Counted from the stretch's first letter, positions 8,804 through 18,326 are shown. The stretch: 64,000 bases of DNA from Rhizobium sp. ACO-34A (GCA_002600635.1 CP021375.1:62001-126000); one strand, 5' to 3'. The notes: a model not told the origin generated them from the sequence alone. Numbers and translations: made by a program.

Positions 8804-10084
8804 ATGCCGATCCGGGGCATTCTCTACGAAGCGACGGCGGCTCCGGCTCCGGTCACCACGTCGCTCGCCGGCAATCACGATGCCGACTTCGTAGTGATCG
8901 GCGCGGGCTATACCGGTCTGACGGCCGCCATTCACGCGGCATCCAGAGGTGTGAAGACCATCGTTCTCGAGGCGGAAGGTCCGGGCTTCGGCGGCTCGGG
9001 CCGCAATCATGGCCACTGCGTGCCCATCCTCGGCTTCATCAATGCGAAATCGGCTATCGAGCGGCTGGGGCAGGAGCGCGGCCAGCGCTTCACCGACATG
9101 CTGGTCAATTCCGGCAAGACGGTCTTCTCGCTGATCGAGAAATACGACATCGACTGCGAGGCAGCACCGACAGGCGCGCTGCAGCTTGCCCACAGCCCGG
9201 CGACCGTCGACCAGCAGAAACGCCAGTACGAGACCTATGCGAAACTTGGCATCGAGGGCGTCTGGCTCGACCGGGACAAGGCCGTCGCCATGACCGGCTC
9301 GCAAGCCTTCCACGGCGGCTGGATGCATCCCGACGGCGGTCATCTCAACCCGCTCGCCTATGCGCGCGGACTGGCGCGCGCCGCAATCGGCGAAGGTGCC
9401 GAGATCTACACCGGCTCGCCTGCCATCTCGCTTGCGCGGGAAGGCGATGGCTGGCGTGTGACCTGCCCATCGGGCACCGTGCGCGCCCGCCGCGTCGGCA
9501 TCGCCACAAATGCCTATACCGACCGGCTCCTGCCGCCGCTCGGGCAATCCTATTTCATCATGACGTCCTATGCGCTGGCGAGCGAGCCGCTCGACCCGGC
9601 CATTCGCCGCAAGATCCTGCCGGGCAACCAGAGCCTCGGCGACACCCGGCCCGATGTGCGCTACCTGCGCTTCGACAAGCACAACCGTATGATCGTCGGC
9701 GGTCTCGTCGAGACGATCCGCGGCCGCAATGTCGGCTGGACCGAAGGCCATATGCGCAAGCGTTTTGCCGCCGCCTTCCCGGAACTCGCCGGAGTGAAGT
9801 GGGGCTGGTACTGGTCGGGCAAGCTCGCGATCAACATGGACCGACAGCCGCATCTCTATAATCCGGCGGAAGGCCTCTACGCGCTGGTCGGCTATTCCGG
9901 CCGCGGCGTGCCGACGGCAACCGCGCTCGGCGAGGTTCTGGGCGAAGCCGGAACCGGCGTTCCGGCCGCCGATTTGCCGATGGAGATCGCGGAAATCAGG
10001 CGTCTCCTGCCCGCGCCGCTTCTCTCGGCCATGGTGCCGCGCTTCCGCGGGCCTATCAACCGCATCCGCTCCATCTGGGCCTGA
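8804..10084 (+). CDS. FAD-dependent oxidoreductase, DAO family (gamma-glutamylputrescine oxidase-like)
   Basis: This 426-aa flavoprotein has an N-terminal Rossmann motif FVVIGAGYTGLTAAIHAA (about residues 28-45) and GSGRNHGHC, a variant of the flavin-contacting region of PuuB/OrdL-like oxidases. The C-terminal FAD-binding stretch is LVGYSGRGVPTATALG. The family oxidises amines or amino acids to imines/aldehydes with H2O2 release. The aldehyde dehydrogenase gene 27 bases downstream would take the aldehyde product onward. The start follows GAGAAAGGTC. The exact substrate cannot be read from the sequence. Confidence 0.85.
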   Translation: MPIRGILYEATAAPAPVTTSLAGNHDADFVVIGAGYTGLTAAIHAASRGVKTIVLEAEGPGFGGSGRNHGHCVPILGFINAKSAIERLGQERGQRFTDMLVNSGKTVFSLIEKYDIDCEAAPTGALQLAHSPATVDQQKRQYETYAKLGIEGVWLDRDKAVAMTGSQAFHGGWMHPDGGHLNPLAYARGLARAAIGEGAEIYTGSPAISLAREGDGWRVTCPSGTVRARRVGIATNAYTDRLLPPLGQSYFIMTSYALASEPLDPAIRRKILPGNQSLGDTRPDVRYLRFDKHNRMIVGGLVETIRGRNVGWTEGHMRKRFAAAFPELAGVKWGWYWSGKLAINMDRQPHLYNPAEGLYALVGYSGRGVPTATALGEVLGEAGTGVPAADLPMEIAEIRRLLPAPLLSAMVPRFRGPINRIRSIWA

Positions 10085-10111
10085 GGCCGAAATTCTCCCG
10101 GGAAAGAAACC

Positions 10112-11542
10112 ATGAACACGACAGACTTCTACATCGACGGACAATGGGTCGCTTCGCTTGGCGGCGAGCGTGCCTATGTCATCAATCCGGCAACCGGCAA
10201 GCCCGGGGCAGCGATCACGCTCGGGACTTTTGCCGATGTCGACCGTGCCGTCGCGGCCGCCCGACGCGCCTTTGAATGCTGGAGCGAGACGCCGCATGGC
10301 GAGCGCATCGCCGCCATCGAGCGCCTGCAGAAGGTCTACGATCGCCGTTTCGAGGACATGGCGCAGGCGATCTCCACCGAGATGGGCGTGCCGATCAGCT
10401 TCGCCCGGCAGGCACAGGCGGAAGCGGGCCGCAGCCAGATCAACAATTTCCTCGCCGCCGCCCGCGATTTCTCCTTCGAAGCGCCAATGCGTGCGGATGG
10501 CTCGGGCGATTACATCCTGCGCGACCCCATCGGCGTCTGCGGTCTCATCACGCCATGGAACTGGCCGATCAACCAGATCGCGCTCAAGGTTCTACCGGCG
10601 CTCGCCGTTGGCTGCACCGTGGTTCTGAAACCGTCCGAGATCGCGCCGCTTTCGGCGCTGGTCTTTGCCGAGATGATCGATGAAGCCGGCTTCCCGGCCG
10701 GCGTTTTCAATCTGGTGAACGGCACCGGCGTCGAGGTCGGCTCCGCCATGACGGCGCACCCCGATATCGACATGATGAGCTTCACCGGCTCGACCCGCGC
10801 CGGCATCTCCGTGATGAAAACGGCCGCAGACACCGTCAAGCGGGTTGCGCTAGAACTCGGCGGCAAATCCCCCAACATCGTCTTTGCCGATTCCGGGCTC
10901 GAGGCCGCCGTCACCCGCGGCGTGAAGGCCTGCTTCTCCAATAGCGGCCAATCGTGCAACGCGCCGACCCGCATGCTGGTGGAACGCAGCGTCTACGACG
11001 AAGCCGTGGCGATCGCGAAGCGCATTGCCGATGAGACGCTGGTGGAAGATCCCGCGAAGGAAGGCGGTCATATCGGTCCCGTCATCTCCGCCACCCAGTA
11101 TGCCCGCATCCAAAGCCTCATCGAGGCCGGCATAGCCGAAGGTGCAACACTTGCCGTCGGCGGACCGGGACATCCGGAAGGGCTGTCGCAGGGCTATTAC
11201 GTTCGCCCCACCATCTTCGCCGGCGTCACCAACGACATGAAGATTGCCCGCGAGGAAATCTTTGGGCCGGTTCTCTGCATGATCCCCTTCGCCGACGAGG
11301 AAGAGGCGATTCGTATTGCCAACGATACGCCCTATGGCCTCAACGCGCAGGTGCAGACCGGCGACAAGGACCGCGCCCGCCGCATTGCCCGCAAGCTGCA
11401 CTCCGGCATGGTACAGATGAATGGTGCCGGTCGCGCCTCGGGTAGCCCCTTCGGCGGCTACAAACAGTCGGGCAATGGTCGCGAAGGCGGCGTCTGGGGG
11501 CTTGAGGAATATCTGGAAGTCAAGTCGGTCAGCGGCTGGTAA
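10112..11542 (+). CDS. NAD(P)-dependent aldehyde dehydrogenase
   Basis: This 476-aa protein is a full-length aldehyde dehydrogenase. The cofactor-binding segment is TPWNWPINQIALKVLPAL, the catalytic Glu is in ALELGGKSPNIVFAD, and the catalytic Cys is in FSNSGQSCNAPTRM. The C-terminal PFGGYKQSGNGREGG is typical. It oxidises an aldehyde to the acid. It is the last gene of the rpiR-amidohydrolase-oxidase operon, consistent with a three-step amine degradation pathway. The start follows GGGAAAGAAACC. Confidence 0.9.
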   Translation: MNTTDFYIDGQWVASLGGERAYVINPATGKPGAAITLGTFADVDRAVAAARRAFECWSETPHGERIAAIERLQKVYDRRFEDMAQAISTEMGVPISFARQAQAEAGRSQINNFLAAARDFSFEAPMRADGSGDYILRDPIGVCGLITPWNWPINQIALKVLPALAVGCTVVLKPSEIAPLSALVFAEMIDEAGFPAGVFNLVNGTGVEVGSAMTAHPDIDMMSFTGSTRAGISVMKTAADTVKRVALELGGKSPNIVFADSGLEAAVTRGVKACFSNSGQSCNAPTRMLVERSVYDEAVAIAKRIADETLVEDPAKEGGHIGPVISATQYARIQSLIEAGIAEGATLAVGGPGHPEGLSQGYYVRPTIFAGVTNDMKIAREEIFGPVLCMIPFADEEEAIRIANDTPYGLNAQVQTGDKDRARRIARKLHSGMVQMNGAGRASGSPFGGYKQSGNGREGGVWGLEEYLEVKSVSGW

Positions 11543-12078
11543 GCCTGACGGTTCTTTCTTCCACCCTGCGTAGCATAGCCTTGAGACCCGAGAGCGCTTT
11601 CTCGACCGGATTGAAGTCTGACCCGATGTGATCACTTGCACCGAGGTCGCGGCCTTGATGTTCATCAGAACACCTTCGGAGCGCCGGGAATGACAACTGT
11701 CGTTGTGATTGGCGGTCGGCCGGAAGCTCCAATCCACAAAACCCCATAGCTCAGAGAATGCCGACCGCGGGTTCCTGCATGAGAGGCTTTCGTACACCTG
11801 ACGGCACCTGAACCTCTTCACCATTCCTGCCATCCAAACTGTCTTCTTGGGTGACCAAAACCCGCCATTCGCTCAGTGCTTTTCGGTTAATGGACCTAGG
11901 ACCATATGCAGGCATTGCGCTTCCGATCATTGATCGGTGTATTCGAACTCTCTGGCTCGGCTCGGCGTAGTCTTTGACTCTTGCCTAAAACCTCAGCCAA
12001 CGCGGAACTTTCTGCAGGTGGCTGAACAGGATAGGACAAATGCCCGACCCGATCCCGAAGCGACCGTGGAAGCTATAA
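11543..12078. other. Non-coding decayed region containing IS630 debris
   Basis: Apart from the IS630 fragment at 11548-11640, this stretch shows no frame with recognisable protein features. Codon structure is absent, so it appears to be degenerate insertion-sequence and gene remnants. Confidence 0.5.
11548..11640 (-). pseudogene. IS630-family transposase C-terminal fragment
   Basis: The minus strand encodes SDFNPVEKALSGLKAMLRR followed by VEERTV. This matches the highly conserved IS630 DDE C-terminal block of the form YSPDFNPIEx(A/V)FSKLKxxLR. Only this last part survives, with weak traces of the preceding DNLxSHxG block in other frames further upstream. It is a dead remnant lying against the aldehyde dehydrogenase stop codon. 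Confidence 0.55.
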
Positions 12079-12543
12079 TTGTGGGAAACGCCGAAGCGAT
12101 CCCGAAGCCACCAGCTCGAAACTGAATCCATCCGGCGGTTCGAACAGACACTGCCGAGCCGGTGGGTTTGTCGGCGCAGGGACAAAGATTATGGCGTTGA
12201 TCTCGAGGTGGAGATTTTTCAACGATCGCAACGAGGCAACCGGCCTGTTCTTTCTTGTGCAACTGAAGGGCACCAACGATCCGGCAGAGGCGCGTTCTGT
12301 TTCGATGAAGGTAGACCAGCTTAACTACTAGATAAACTCGACTGCCCCTCTGTCTTAGTTCGCTACTGTAGCGCGGACGATAGCTTTCAGTGGAAGTGGC
12401 ATTCCAATGTGTTAGCCGAGATTGGGCAGCCCGGAACAAAAACCGTGACCATAAGCTTCGGCGAAAGCGATGCTTGGTCTGACGCTGATCCAGAAGCTAT
12501 AGTGCATACCCTGACATATATGAGAGGCGGCTTGCGGAATTGA
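12079..12543 (+). pseudogene. DUF4365-domain protein, frameshifted
   Basis: Three frames together give a recognisable DUF4365 domain. The first has RRFEQTLPSRWVCRRRDKDY then GVDLEVEIF. The second continues NDRNEATGLFFLVQLKGTND then PAEARSVSMKVDQLNY and hits a stop. The third holds VRYCSADDSFQWKWHSN and ends TYMRGGLRN. Frame changes fall near 12215 and 12330-12360. DUF4365 domains are related to restriction-type nuclease folds (conserved D-x-E and Q-x-K, here GVDLEVE and VQLKG) and occur in defence-associated proteins. The gene is inactive. It sits just upstream of an IS3 element in the same decayed island as ThiF and DprA-like genes. Confidence 0.6.
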
Positions 12544-12719
12544 CCATTGGATCGTTGTGCAACTGGGCTCCAACGGAGCCAGCCGTTCAGCTTCCGACCT
12601 CATCCCAGTTGTTCGGTGTAATCATGGTGCCGCCCAAAACCTGTCATCTGGATGAATGGCCTTCTGCCGGTTTCACGGACATCGAGTTAAGATGTCCCTC
12701 CTGAAACCGGAGAGCATGA

Positions 12720-13010
12720 ATGCAAAGACGAATATTCAGCCGCGAGTATAAGCTTGAAGCGGTGAAGCTGGTCAGGGAACGTGGGGTCACCGTTGCTCAG
12801 GCGGCCCGTGACCTTGATGTCCACGAGAATGTGTTGCGCAAATGGGTTCGGGAATATGGCGACGACCCCAGCCAGTCCTTTCCCGGAAAAGGCCAGATGA
12901 AGCCGGAGCAGCTTGAGATCGAGCGGCTCCGTCGTGAAGTCGCCAAGCTGAAAGCGGAGCGCGATATCCTAAAAAAGGCCGCAGCCTACTTTGCCAGGGA
13001 CGCGATATGA
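12720..13010 (+). CDS. IS3-family transposase OrfA
   Basis: This 96-aa protein has an N-terminal helix-turn-helix (FSREYKLEAVKLVRERGVTV, then AQAARDLDVHENVLRKWVRE). A C-terminal leucine-zipper-like helix (EQLEIERLRREVAKLKAERD) is characteristic of IS3 OrfA proteins. Its stop overlaps the orfB start as ATGA. OrfA binds the element ends and forms the transposase by programmed frameshifting or reinitiation with OrfB. The gene itself is intact, but the element cannot move unaided because orfB is broken. Confidence 0.9.
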   Translation: MQRRIFSREYKLEAVKLVRERGVTVAQAARDLDVHENVLRKWVREYGDDPSQSFPGKGQMKPEQLEIERLRREVAKLKAERDILKKAAAYFARDAI

Positions 13011-13857
13011 AGTTCGCATCCGTTGCAAAGCACCGTTCGATCTGGCCGGTGGCATGGCTCTGCTAAGCGCTGGGTGTTTCCCGTTCAGGTTTCCATGCCT
13101 GGCTCAATCGTTCTCCAAGCGAACACGCCCGCTATGACAAGGTCCTGCTGAAGAAGATCACGCAGAGCTTCAAGTCCAGCGACCGCACGTATGGTGCTCG
13201 ACGGGTCTGGCACGATGTGCTGGAAGAGGGGTTATCCTGTGGCCTCCATCTTATAGAGCGGCTGATGCGCCTGAATGCGCTTAGGGCCAGGCCAAGACGG
13301 CGTGGCTTGCCAAAGGATGCCGGTGACCGTGCCGTCATCATGCCGAACGTCCTCGACCGCCAGTTCGTAGCAGACCGTCCGAACCAGAAACGGGTGGCCG
13401 ACTTCACCTATATCTGGACCGCAGAAGGCTGGCTGTATGTCGCTGCCGTAATTGACCTGTTCTCACGCCGTGTTGTCGGCTGGTCGATGAATGCCAACAT
13501 GACGGCCCAACTCGTCACAGATGCGCTGATCATGGCGATATGGCGTCGAGGAAAACCAGATGCCCTCCTGCATCATTCCGATCAGGGAAGCCAATATACG
13601 AGTGAGCAGTTCCAGCGCCTCATGGGCGACCACGGCATCACCTGCTCGATGAGCCGCGCCGGAATGTCTGGGACAACGCCGCGATGGAGAGCTTCTTCTC
13701 ATCACTGAAAACGGAGAGAACGGCACGCAAGGTATATCGCACGAGGAACGATGCCAGAGCGGACGTGTTCGATTACATCGAGCGCTTCTACAACCCGAAA
13801 CGTCGCCACTCGACACTGGCCTATCTCAGCCCCAATGACTTTGAAACCAAGGTGGGA
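13007..13857 (+). pseudogene. IS3-family transposase OrfB, broken
   Basis: The frame starts at ATG 13007. A TAA at 13064-13066 interrupts it after 19 codons, where the family has a sense codon. It then reads on through VADFTYIWTAEGWLYVAAVID (first Asp) and HHSDQGSQYTS (second Asp). Near 13672 one A is missing (GGAATGTC for expected GGAAATGTC), so the block GNVWDNAAMESFFSSLK with the catalytic Glu is in another frame. Both lesions inactivate the transposase. The 3' end merges with the ThiF gene. Confidence 0.85.
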
Positions 13858-14426
13858 TTATCATCGCGAAAAGTGAACTCGAAGCGTTTTGCCGACGGTT
13901 CTTGATCCCGTACATCGATATGGGAATGGACGTCCATCGACTTGGCGATTCCGCCAAATTCCTGGTCGCCGGTCAGGTTGTGCTCTCTTCCCCTGGTACG
14001 CCGTGCCTGCGCTGCTTCGGGATCGTCACGGATAACGCTCTTACCGATGAGGCAGCTCAATATGGAGATGCCGGCGGCAAGCCACAGGTAGTTTGGCCGA
14101 ACGGTATCCTTGCCTCGACCGCCGTCGGGCTTCTGGTTCAGTTGTTTACTCCATGGCACGGGAAGCCGGTTCGGTCGGCATATTTTGCGTTTGATGCTAG
14201 TGAAGGGACGCTGGTGGCTTCGGATCGCTTGCGCCGAAGGGCGGGCATGGCATGTCATCATTTTCCCGCGGAAGCAGTCGGGGATCCTATGTTTGATGTG
14301 CGTCACATTGGCGGGCAGGGTGATCGCGAGACTGACATCATGCTAACCTCAATCCCGGTGCTACCGGGGTGGAGAGCCTGGCGCAGCGCCTTTTACAATA
14401 GATTCCGTAGGTGGTTTACCGAATAA
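13851..14426 (+). pseudogene. ThiF/E1-like adenylyltransferase, C-terminal fragment
   Basis: The open frame reads AKSELEAFCRRFLIPYIDMG then MDVHRLGDSAKFLVAGQV, PCLRCFG, and GGKPQVVWPNGILASTAVGL. This matches the C-terminal half of prokaryotic E1-like (ThiF/HesA/MoeB) proteins of the type found in E2/E1/JAB conflict operons. The N-terminal Rossmann part with the ATP-binding site is missing. The IS3 element lies exactly where it should be, so IS insertion followed by deletion truncated the gene. The remaining fragment has no start signal of its own and ends normally at 14426. Confidence 0.7.
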
Positions 14427-14553
14427 CCTGACAGAGGGATCTGGTGGCTGCAGGAGCCAGATAGTAGTGTTTCGAGAAGCTGCGCCTGCCTAGTTTGCAT
14501 GATTCCTCTATCGAAGATATCAGTCTGACTGGGTGTGATAGTTAAGGTACCAA

Positions 14554-15516
14554 ATGGTCGGTCAAACGGAGTTAAATGTTGAGAAGAGAGCTTTTCTTTG
14601 CCTAGCTATGATCAAGGGCGTTGGTTTCCACACGCTATGGCAGCTGGCAGAAGCGGAAAGTTCGTTCCATGCGGTGTTCAACCTGTCGAACGACGAACTC
14701 GCGAAAACCTTGAGGTTGAGGGGCGAGCGCATCGCCCAAGGATCAAGTCAAGATTGGACTAAAATCAAAAGTTCGTGTGAAAAGGCCGTTGACCAACTTA
14801 CTGCCGTATTTCGAAATCTCCGAATTGGGGTTCTATTCCGTTCCGATGAAAGTTATCCGCAAGCACTATTGGACCTAGAGGACCCGCCGCACTGGCTTTT
14901 TGTGCAAGGCAATGTTGAAATTCTGCAAGCGCCGTCGGTTGCCATAGTCGGAACCCGCGAACCATCTGCCGATGGTCTGTGGCTGGCCGAATATGTTGGA
15001 TTGACTTTGCACCATTGGGGGCATCCGACCGTCAGCGGCCTTGCGATCGGAATCGATCAGGCTGTCCACAATGCCAGCCTCACGGCGGGTGTCCCGACAA
15101 TAGCAGTTTTGGGAACTGGCATAACTGCGGATTATCCGAAGAATGCTGGCCCGCTCAGACAGAAAATCATCTCAGCCGGAGGTGCTGTCGTCAGTGAGTA
15201 CCTTCCAAATGATAGCTATAGCGCTATGAACTTTGTTCGTCGCAATCGGTTACAAGCTGCACTGGCGAGGGCGCTCATTCCTGTCGAATGGAGGGAGCGT
15301 AGCGGAACTGCGCATACAGTTCGGTACGCAGCGGGCTTAGGCCGAGCAATCGCGGGTCTTCGTTTGCCGACTTGGCAAACGCGTCAGGTGACTATCCCGC
15401 CTGGTTCAGGTCCCAGACAAGTCTTCACCGTCCCGGGGCAGGACGATGCATTCCGCGGTTTCATCGACAAATTTTTACGCGATACCGCTATGTATCGACA
15501 GACAAGTTTCCTTTAG
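14554..15516 (+). CDS. DprA/Smf-like (SLOG superfamily) protein 1
   Basis: This 320-aa protein carries a DprA Rossmann-like domain: PSVAIVGTREPSADGLWLAE (about residues 129-150), SGLAIGIDQAVHNASLTAG, TIAVLGTGITADYPKNAG, and SGTAHTVRYAAGLGRAI with the nucleotide/DNA-contact region. The N-terminal 100 residues (LAMIKGVGFHTLWQLAE) resemble the helix-hairpin-helix-like segment of DprA. Housekeeping DprA loads RecA on incoming single-stranded DNA, while related SLOG proteins in mobile regions are proposed nucleotide sensors or processors. Twelve bases downstream begins the HAD/phosphoribosyltransferase gene, so the two formed an operon. It is probably no longer functional as a system because the partner is broken. 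Confidence 0.8.
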   Translation: MVGQTELNVEKRAFLCLAMIKGVGFHTLWQLAEAESSFHAVFNLSNDELAKTLRLRGERIAQGSSQDWTKIKSSCEKAVDQLTAVFRNLRIGVLFRSDESYPQALLDLEDPPHWLFVQGNVEILQAPSVAIVGTREPSADGLWLAEYVGLTLHHWGHPTVSGLAIGIDQAVHNASLTAGVPTIAVLGTGITADYPKNAGPLRQKIISAGGAVVSEYLPNDSYSAMNFVRRNRLQAALARALIPVEWRERSGTAHTVRYAAGLGRAIAGLRLPTWQTRQVTIPPGSGPRQVFTVPGQDDAFRGFIDKFLRDTAMYRQTSFL

Positions 15517-15773
15517 CGGAGCGAACGGATGTACACATTGAAGGGTGCGATATTTTCGCTGCGCGACACGATTGTGGTCGAAGGAGCGATAGACGCCACT
15601 CTTCTGTAAGAAACCGTCAAGCTGCTACAATTCCTGCTGGCTAAAAACGTCATGCCTGTAATCGTCAGCAATAGCAGCTGGATTGCCAGCCCTTCCAAGA
15701 GAGAAATACCGGAACTGCTGAACGAAGCGGTCGGGCACAAGATCCCATATTTTCAAGGTGGGCGCGATATGCC

Positions 15774-15781
15774 GATGAAGC
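15774..15781. repeat. IS66 target-site duplication, left copy
   Basis: GATGAAGC directly precedes the element end GTAAGCG and is repeated at 18327-18334. An 8-bp duplication is standard for IS66. Confidence 0.9.
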
Positions 15782-15858
15782 GTAAGCGTGTAGGCGATCC
15801 CACGTAGCGCGTTTGTGCTCGGAAGCTCATTTTCTGCATGAATCATGCGGAGAGTCAT

Positions 15859-16260
15859 ATGAGCGACAAGGTGAATCAGGTTCGGACATTCGAAGTTTTG
15901 ACGGCGACGCCGTCGCGACGTTCGCCGCGGCATTGGTCTGATGACGAGAAAGCGCGGCTTGTGGCGGAAGCGTTTTCGCCGGGAGGGACGGTGGCGGAGG
16001 TTGCGCGCGCCTATGAACTGGACGTGTCGCAACTTTATGCGTGGCGCAGGAAGGCGCTTTCCACGGGGGCGATGGCGCCATTGACGGTGCCATTGGGCGG
16101 TCGAACCATGATGGAAAGCGAGCCGGCGAAGTTCACGCGCTTTGAGGTGAGCGGCGGCGCGACGGTGGAGATTGTGGTTGGCGATATCGTCATGTGGGTA
16201 CGCGGCGATATCGATCCGGATCAGTTGGCGGCAATTATCGGCGCGGTGCGCAAGGCATGA
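15859..16260 (+). CDS. tnpA: IS66 accessory protein TnpA
   Basis: This 133-aa protein starts MSDKVNQVRTFEVL and carries a helix-turn-helix (HWSDDEKARLVAEAFSPGG then TVAEVARAYELDVSQLYAWR). This is the DNA-binding OrfA of IS66 elements. Its C-terminus (DIDPDQLAAIIGAVRKA) matches the family. It is translationally coupled to tnpB by an ATGA overlap. An in-frame ATG at 15838 is a less likely start, lying outside the usual length. Confidence 0.9.
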   Translation: MSDKVNQVRTFEVLTATPSRRSPRHWSDDEKARLVAEAFSPGGTVAEVARAYELDVSQLYAWRRKALSTGAMAPLTVPLGGRTMMESEPAKFTRFEVSGGATVEIVVGDIVMWVRGDIDPDQLAAIIGAVRKA

Positions 16261-16601
16261 TCGCTTCCGGCGTTGTGATTTACGTGTCTTGCCAACCGGT
16301 CGACTTCCGCAAGGGAGCCGCATCCTTGATGGCGGTGGTGCGGGATGGCGGCCTCGACCCATTCAATGGCGCGCTTTACGTCTTCCGGTCGAAACGGGCG
16401 GACCGTGTCCGCATTGTCTGGTGGGACGGCAGCGGGGTCTGCCTCTATTCGAAAACCCTGGAAGAGAGCAGCTTCTGCTGGCCGGGTATATCGGCGGCGC
16501 GGGTGCGTCTCGACCATTCGCAACTGATGGCGCTTCTGGCTGGAATGGATTGGAAAAAGATCCGTCCAGCCAAGGTCCGGCGACCGCTGCTGACGGGCTG
16601 A
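16257..16601 (+). CDS. tnpB: IS66 accessory protein TnpB (Orf2)
   Basis: This 114-aa protein begins MIASGVVIYVSCQPVDFRKG, the hallmark of IS66 Orf2, followed by FRSKRADRVRIVWWDGSGVC. Orf2 is needed for IS66 transposition, but its biochemical role is unclear. It overlaps the tnpA stop by four bases and precedes tnpC. The gene is intact and of typical length. Confidence 0.95.
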   Translation: MIASGVVIYVSCQPVDFRKGAASLMAVVRDGGLDPFNGALYVFRSKRADRVRIVWWDGSGVCLYSKTLEESSFCWPGISAARVRLDHSQLMALLAGMDWKKIRPAKVRRPLLTG

Positions 16602-16676
16602 TACCGGCCTGCGGCAAGATGAATCATGTGGCGGGAACGCTTGGGAAAACGGCCGCTTTTGTGCTCTATTCCTCTC

Positions 16677-18317
16677 ATGGTTTTGCCTGTTTCCGAATTG
16701 CCAGATGACGTCGATGCGCTGAAGGCGATGGTCCTGGCGATGGCGCGCGAGCAGGCGGCAAACGAGGCGCGGATAGCGGTTGCAGAAGCTCGGCTCGTAG
16801 CCTCCGAGGCAGAGGTTATCCGGTTGCAGGCTGTCGAGGCGGCTGCCAACGAGCGGATCGCCAACCTCACGACGATCATGAAGGTCCTGCAGCGCACGCA
16901 GAACGGCACGCGGTCCGAGCGACTGCGCCTGGCCGTCAATGACGACCAGGTGTCCTTTGCCTTCGAGGAGGTCGAGACGGGTCTTTCGGCGATCCAGTCC
17001 GAGCTTGATCGCGCTGCCGGGGATAAGCCGAAGCGTGCGCCGCGTCCGCGCAAGGGCTTTGCCACTCACCTCGAACGCATCGAGGAGATCATCGAACCGG
17101 AAATCCCTGCTGAATGCGAGGGTCTGGAAAAGGTTTTGATCGGCGAGGACCGCTCAGAACGGCTGGATGTCGTGCCGCCGAAGTTCCGTGTCATCGTGAC
17201 GCGTCGCCCAAAATACGCATTCCGGGGGCGTGACGGCGTGATCCAGGCTCTGGCACCGGCGCACATCATCGAAGGCGGCCTGCCGACGGAGCGGCTGCTG
17301 GCCTATATCGCGGTCTCCAAATACGGCGACGGCCTCCCGCTTTACCGGCAGGAAGCGATCTATCTGCGCGATGGCGTCGAGATCAGCCGGAACTTGATGG
17401 CGCAATGGATGGGGCATCTGGGCTTCGAGCTTCAGATATGCGCCGACTACATCCTGGAGCGGGTCAAGGAAGGCGAGAGGGTCTTTGCCGACGAAACGAC
17501 GTTACCCACCCTTGCGCCCGGTTCGGGCAAGACCATGAAAGCCTGGCTTTGGGCTTACGCACGCGATGATCGGCCCTATGGCGGAACCAGCCCGCCGATG
17601 GTCGCCTATCGCTTCGAAGACAGCCGAGGTGCGCAGTGCGTGGCGCGGCATCTCGTTGGCTTCAATGGTATCCTGCAAGTCGATGGATACACGGCCTACA
17701 CCAGCCTGGCCAAGACGCGGGCCAAAGGCGGCAGCAACGAGATGATCCAACTCGCAGGCTGCTGGGCGCATCTGAGGCGCAAGTTCTACGACCTGCACAT
17801 CACCGGGGTCTCGCAGGCCGCGACGGATACGGTCGTCGCCATGAGCGCGCTATGGAAGATCGAGGATGAGGTTCGCGGCAGGGACGCCGATACCAGAGCG
17901 ACGCTGCGACAGCAAAAGTCCGCAGTCATTGTCACCGGCCTCTTCGATCTGTGGGAGAGAGAGCTGCGCAAAATCTCCGGGAAATCCAAGACCGCCGAGG
18001 CGATCCGCTATGCGCTCTCCCGGCGGGACGCGCTGGAGCAGTTCCTGGCGGACGGCCGTGTCGAAATCGACTCCAATATCGTCGAACGCGCGATCAGGCC
18101 TCAAACAATCACGAGAAAAAATAGTCTATTCGCCGGCAGCGACGGTGGTGGACGCACCTGGGCGACATTGGCCACTCTCCTTCAGACCTGCAAAATGAAC
18201 AGCGTCGATCCACTCGCCTGGCTCTCCCAAACCTTGACCCGCATCGCTCAAGGCTGGCCCTCGTCTGAAATCGAAGCCCTCATGCCCTGGAACTTCAGGT
18301 CCGACGCCATCGGCTGA
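16677..18317 (+). CDS. tnpC: IS66 transposase TnpC
   Basis: This roughly 546-aa protein has an N-terminal coiled-coil rich in Ala and Glu (EARIAVAEARLVASEAEVIR). A zinc-finger-like and basic region follows, then the DDE domain with VFADETTLPTLAPGSGK (first Asp), LQVDGYTAY (second Asp) and DSNIVERAIRP (Glu). It ends with the IS66 C-terminal segment (LLQTCKMNSVDPLAWL). It catalyses cutting and joining of the element. ATG 16677 (MVLPVSELPDDV) is preferred over 16626 because it matches the family start. Confidence 0.93.
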   Translation: MVLPVSELPDDVDALKAMVLAMAREQAANEARIAVAEARLVASEAEVIRLQAVEAAANERIANLTTIMKVLQRTQNGTRSERLRLAVNDDQVSFAFEEVETGLSAIQSELDRAAGDKPKRAPRPRKGFATHLERIEEIIEPEIPAECEGLEKVLIGEDRSERLDVVPPKFRVIVTRRPKYAFRGRDGVIQALAPAHIIEGGLPTERLLAYIAVSKYGDGLPLYRQEAIYLRDGVEISRNLMAQWMGHLGFELQICADYILERVKEGERVFADETTLPTLAPGSGKTMKAWLWAYARDDRPYGGTSPPMVAYRFEDSRGAQCVARHLVGFNGILQVDGYTAYTSLAKTRAKGGSNEMIQLAGCWAHLRRKFYDLHITGVSQAATDTVVAMSALWKIEDEVRGRDADTRATLRQQKSAVIVTGLFDLWERELRKISGKSKTAEAIRYALSRRDALEQFLADGRVEIDSNIVERAIRPQTITRKNSLFAGSDGGGRTWATLATLLQTCKMNSVDPLAWLSQTLTRIAQGWPSSEIEALMPWNFRSDAIG

Positions 18318-18326
18318 CCGCTTACG

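Larger units (their letters stand above)
12650..13858 (+). mobile_element. Decayed IS3-family insertion sequence
   Basis: It contains an intact orfA and an orfB with one in-frame stop and one frameshift. A sequence near 12660 (CTTCTGCCGGTTTCACGGAC) probably lies in the left terminal region, but no matching right terminal repeat is present. At about 13851-13860 the sequence passes directly into an open ThiF-family frame. The right end therefore seems to have been lost by deletion, and the boundaries given are approximate. Confidence 0.7.
15782..18326 (+). mobile_element. Complete IS66-family insertion sequence, 2545 bp
   Basis: The element begins GTAAGCG and ends CGCTTAC, the conserved IS66 terminal sequence, and is flanked by the identical octamer GATGAAGC on both sides. 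It carries the standard three genes tnpA, tnpB and tnpC, all open. It has inserted into a HAD/phosphoribosyltransferase gene. The perfect duplication and intact genes suggest a comparatively recent insertion. Confidence 0.93.

Noticed and set aside
8735..10297. A 520-codon open frame antisense to the FAD oxidoreductase
   Set aside because: No recognisable motifs, while the plus strand shows a full FAD-binding oxidoreductase.
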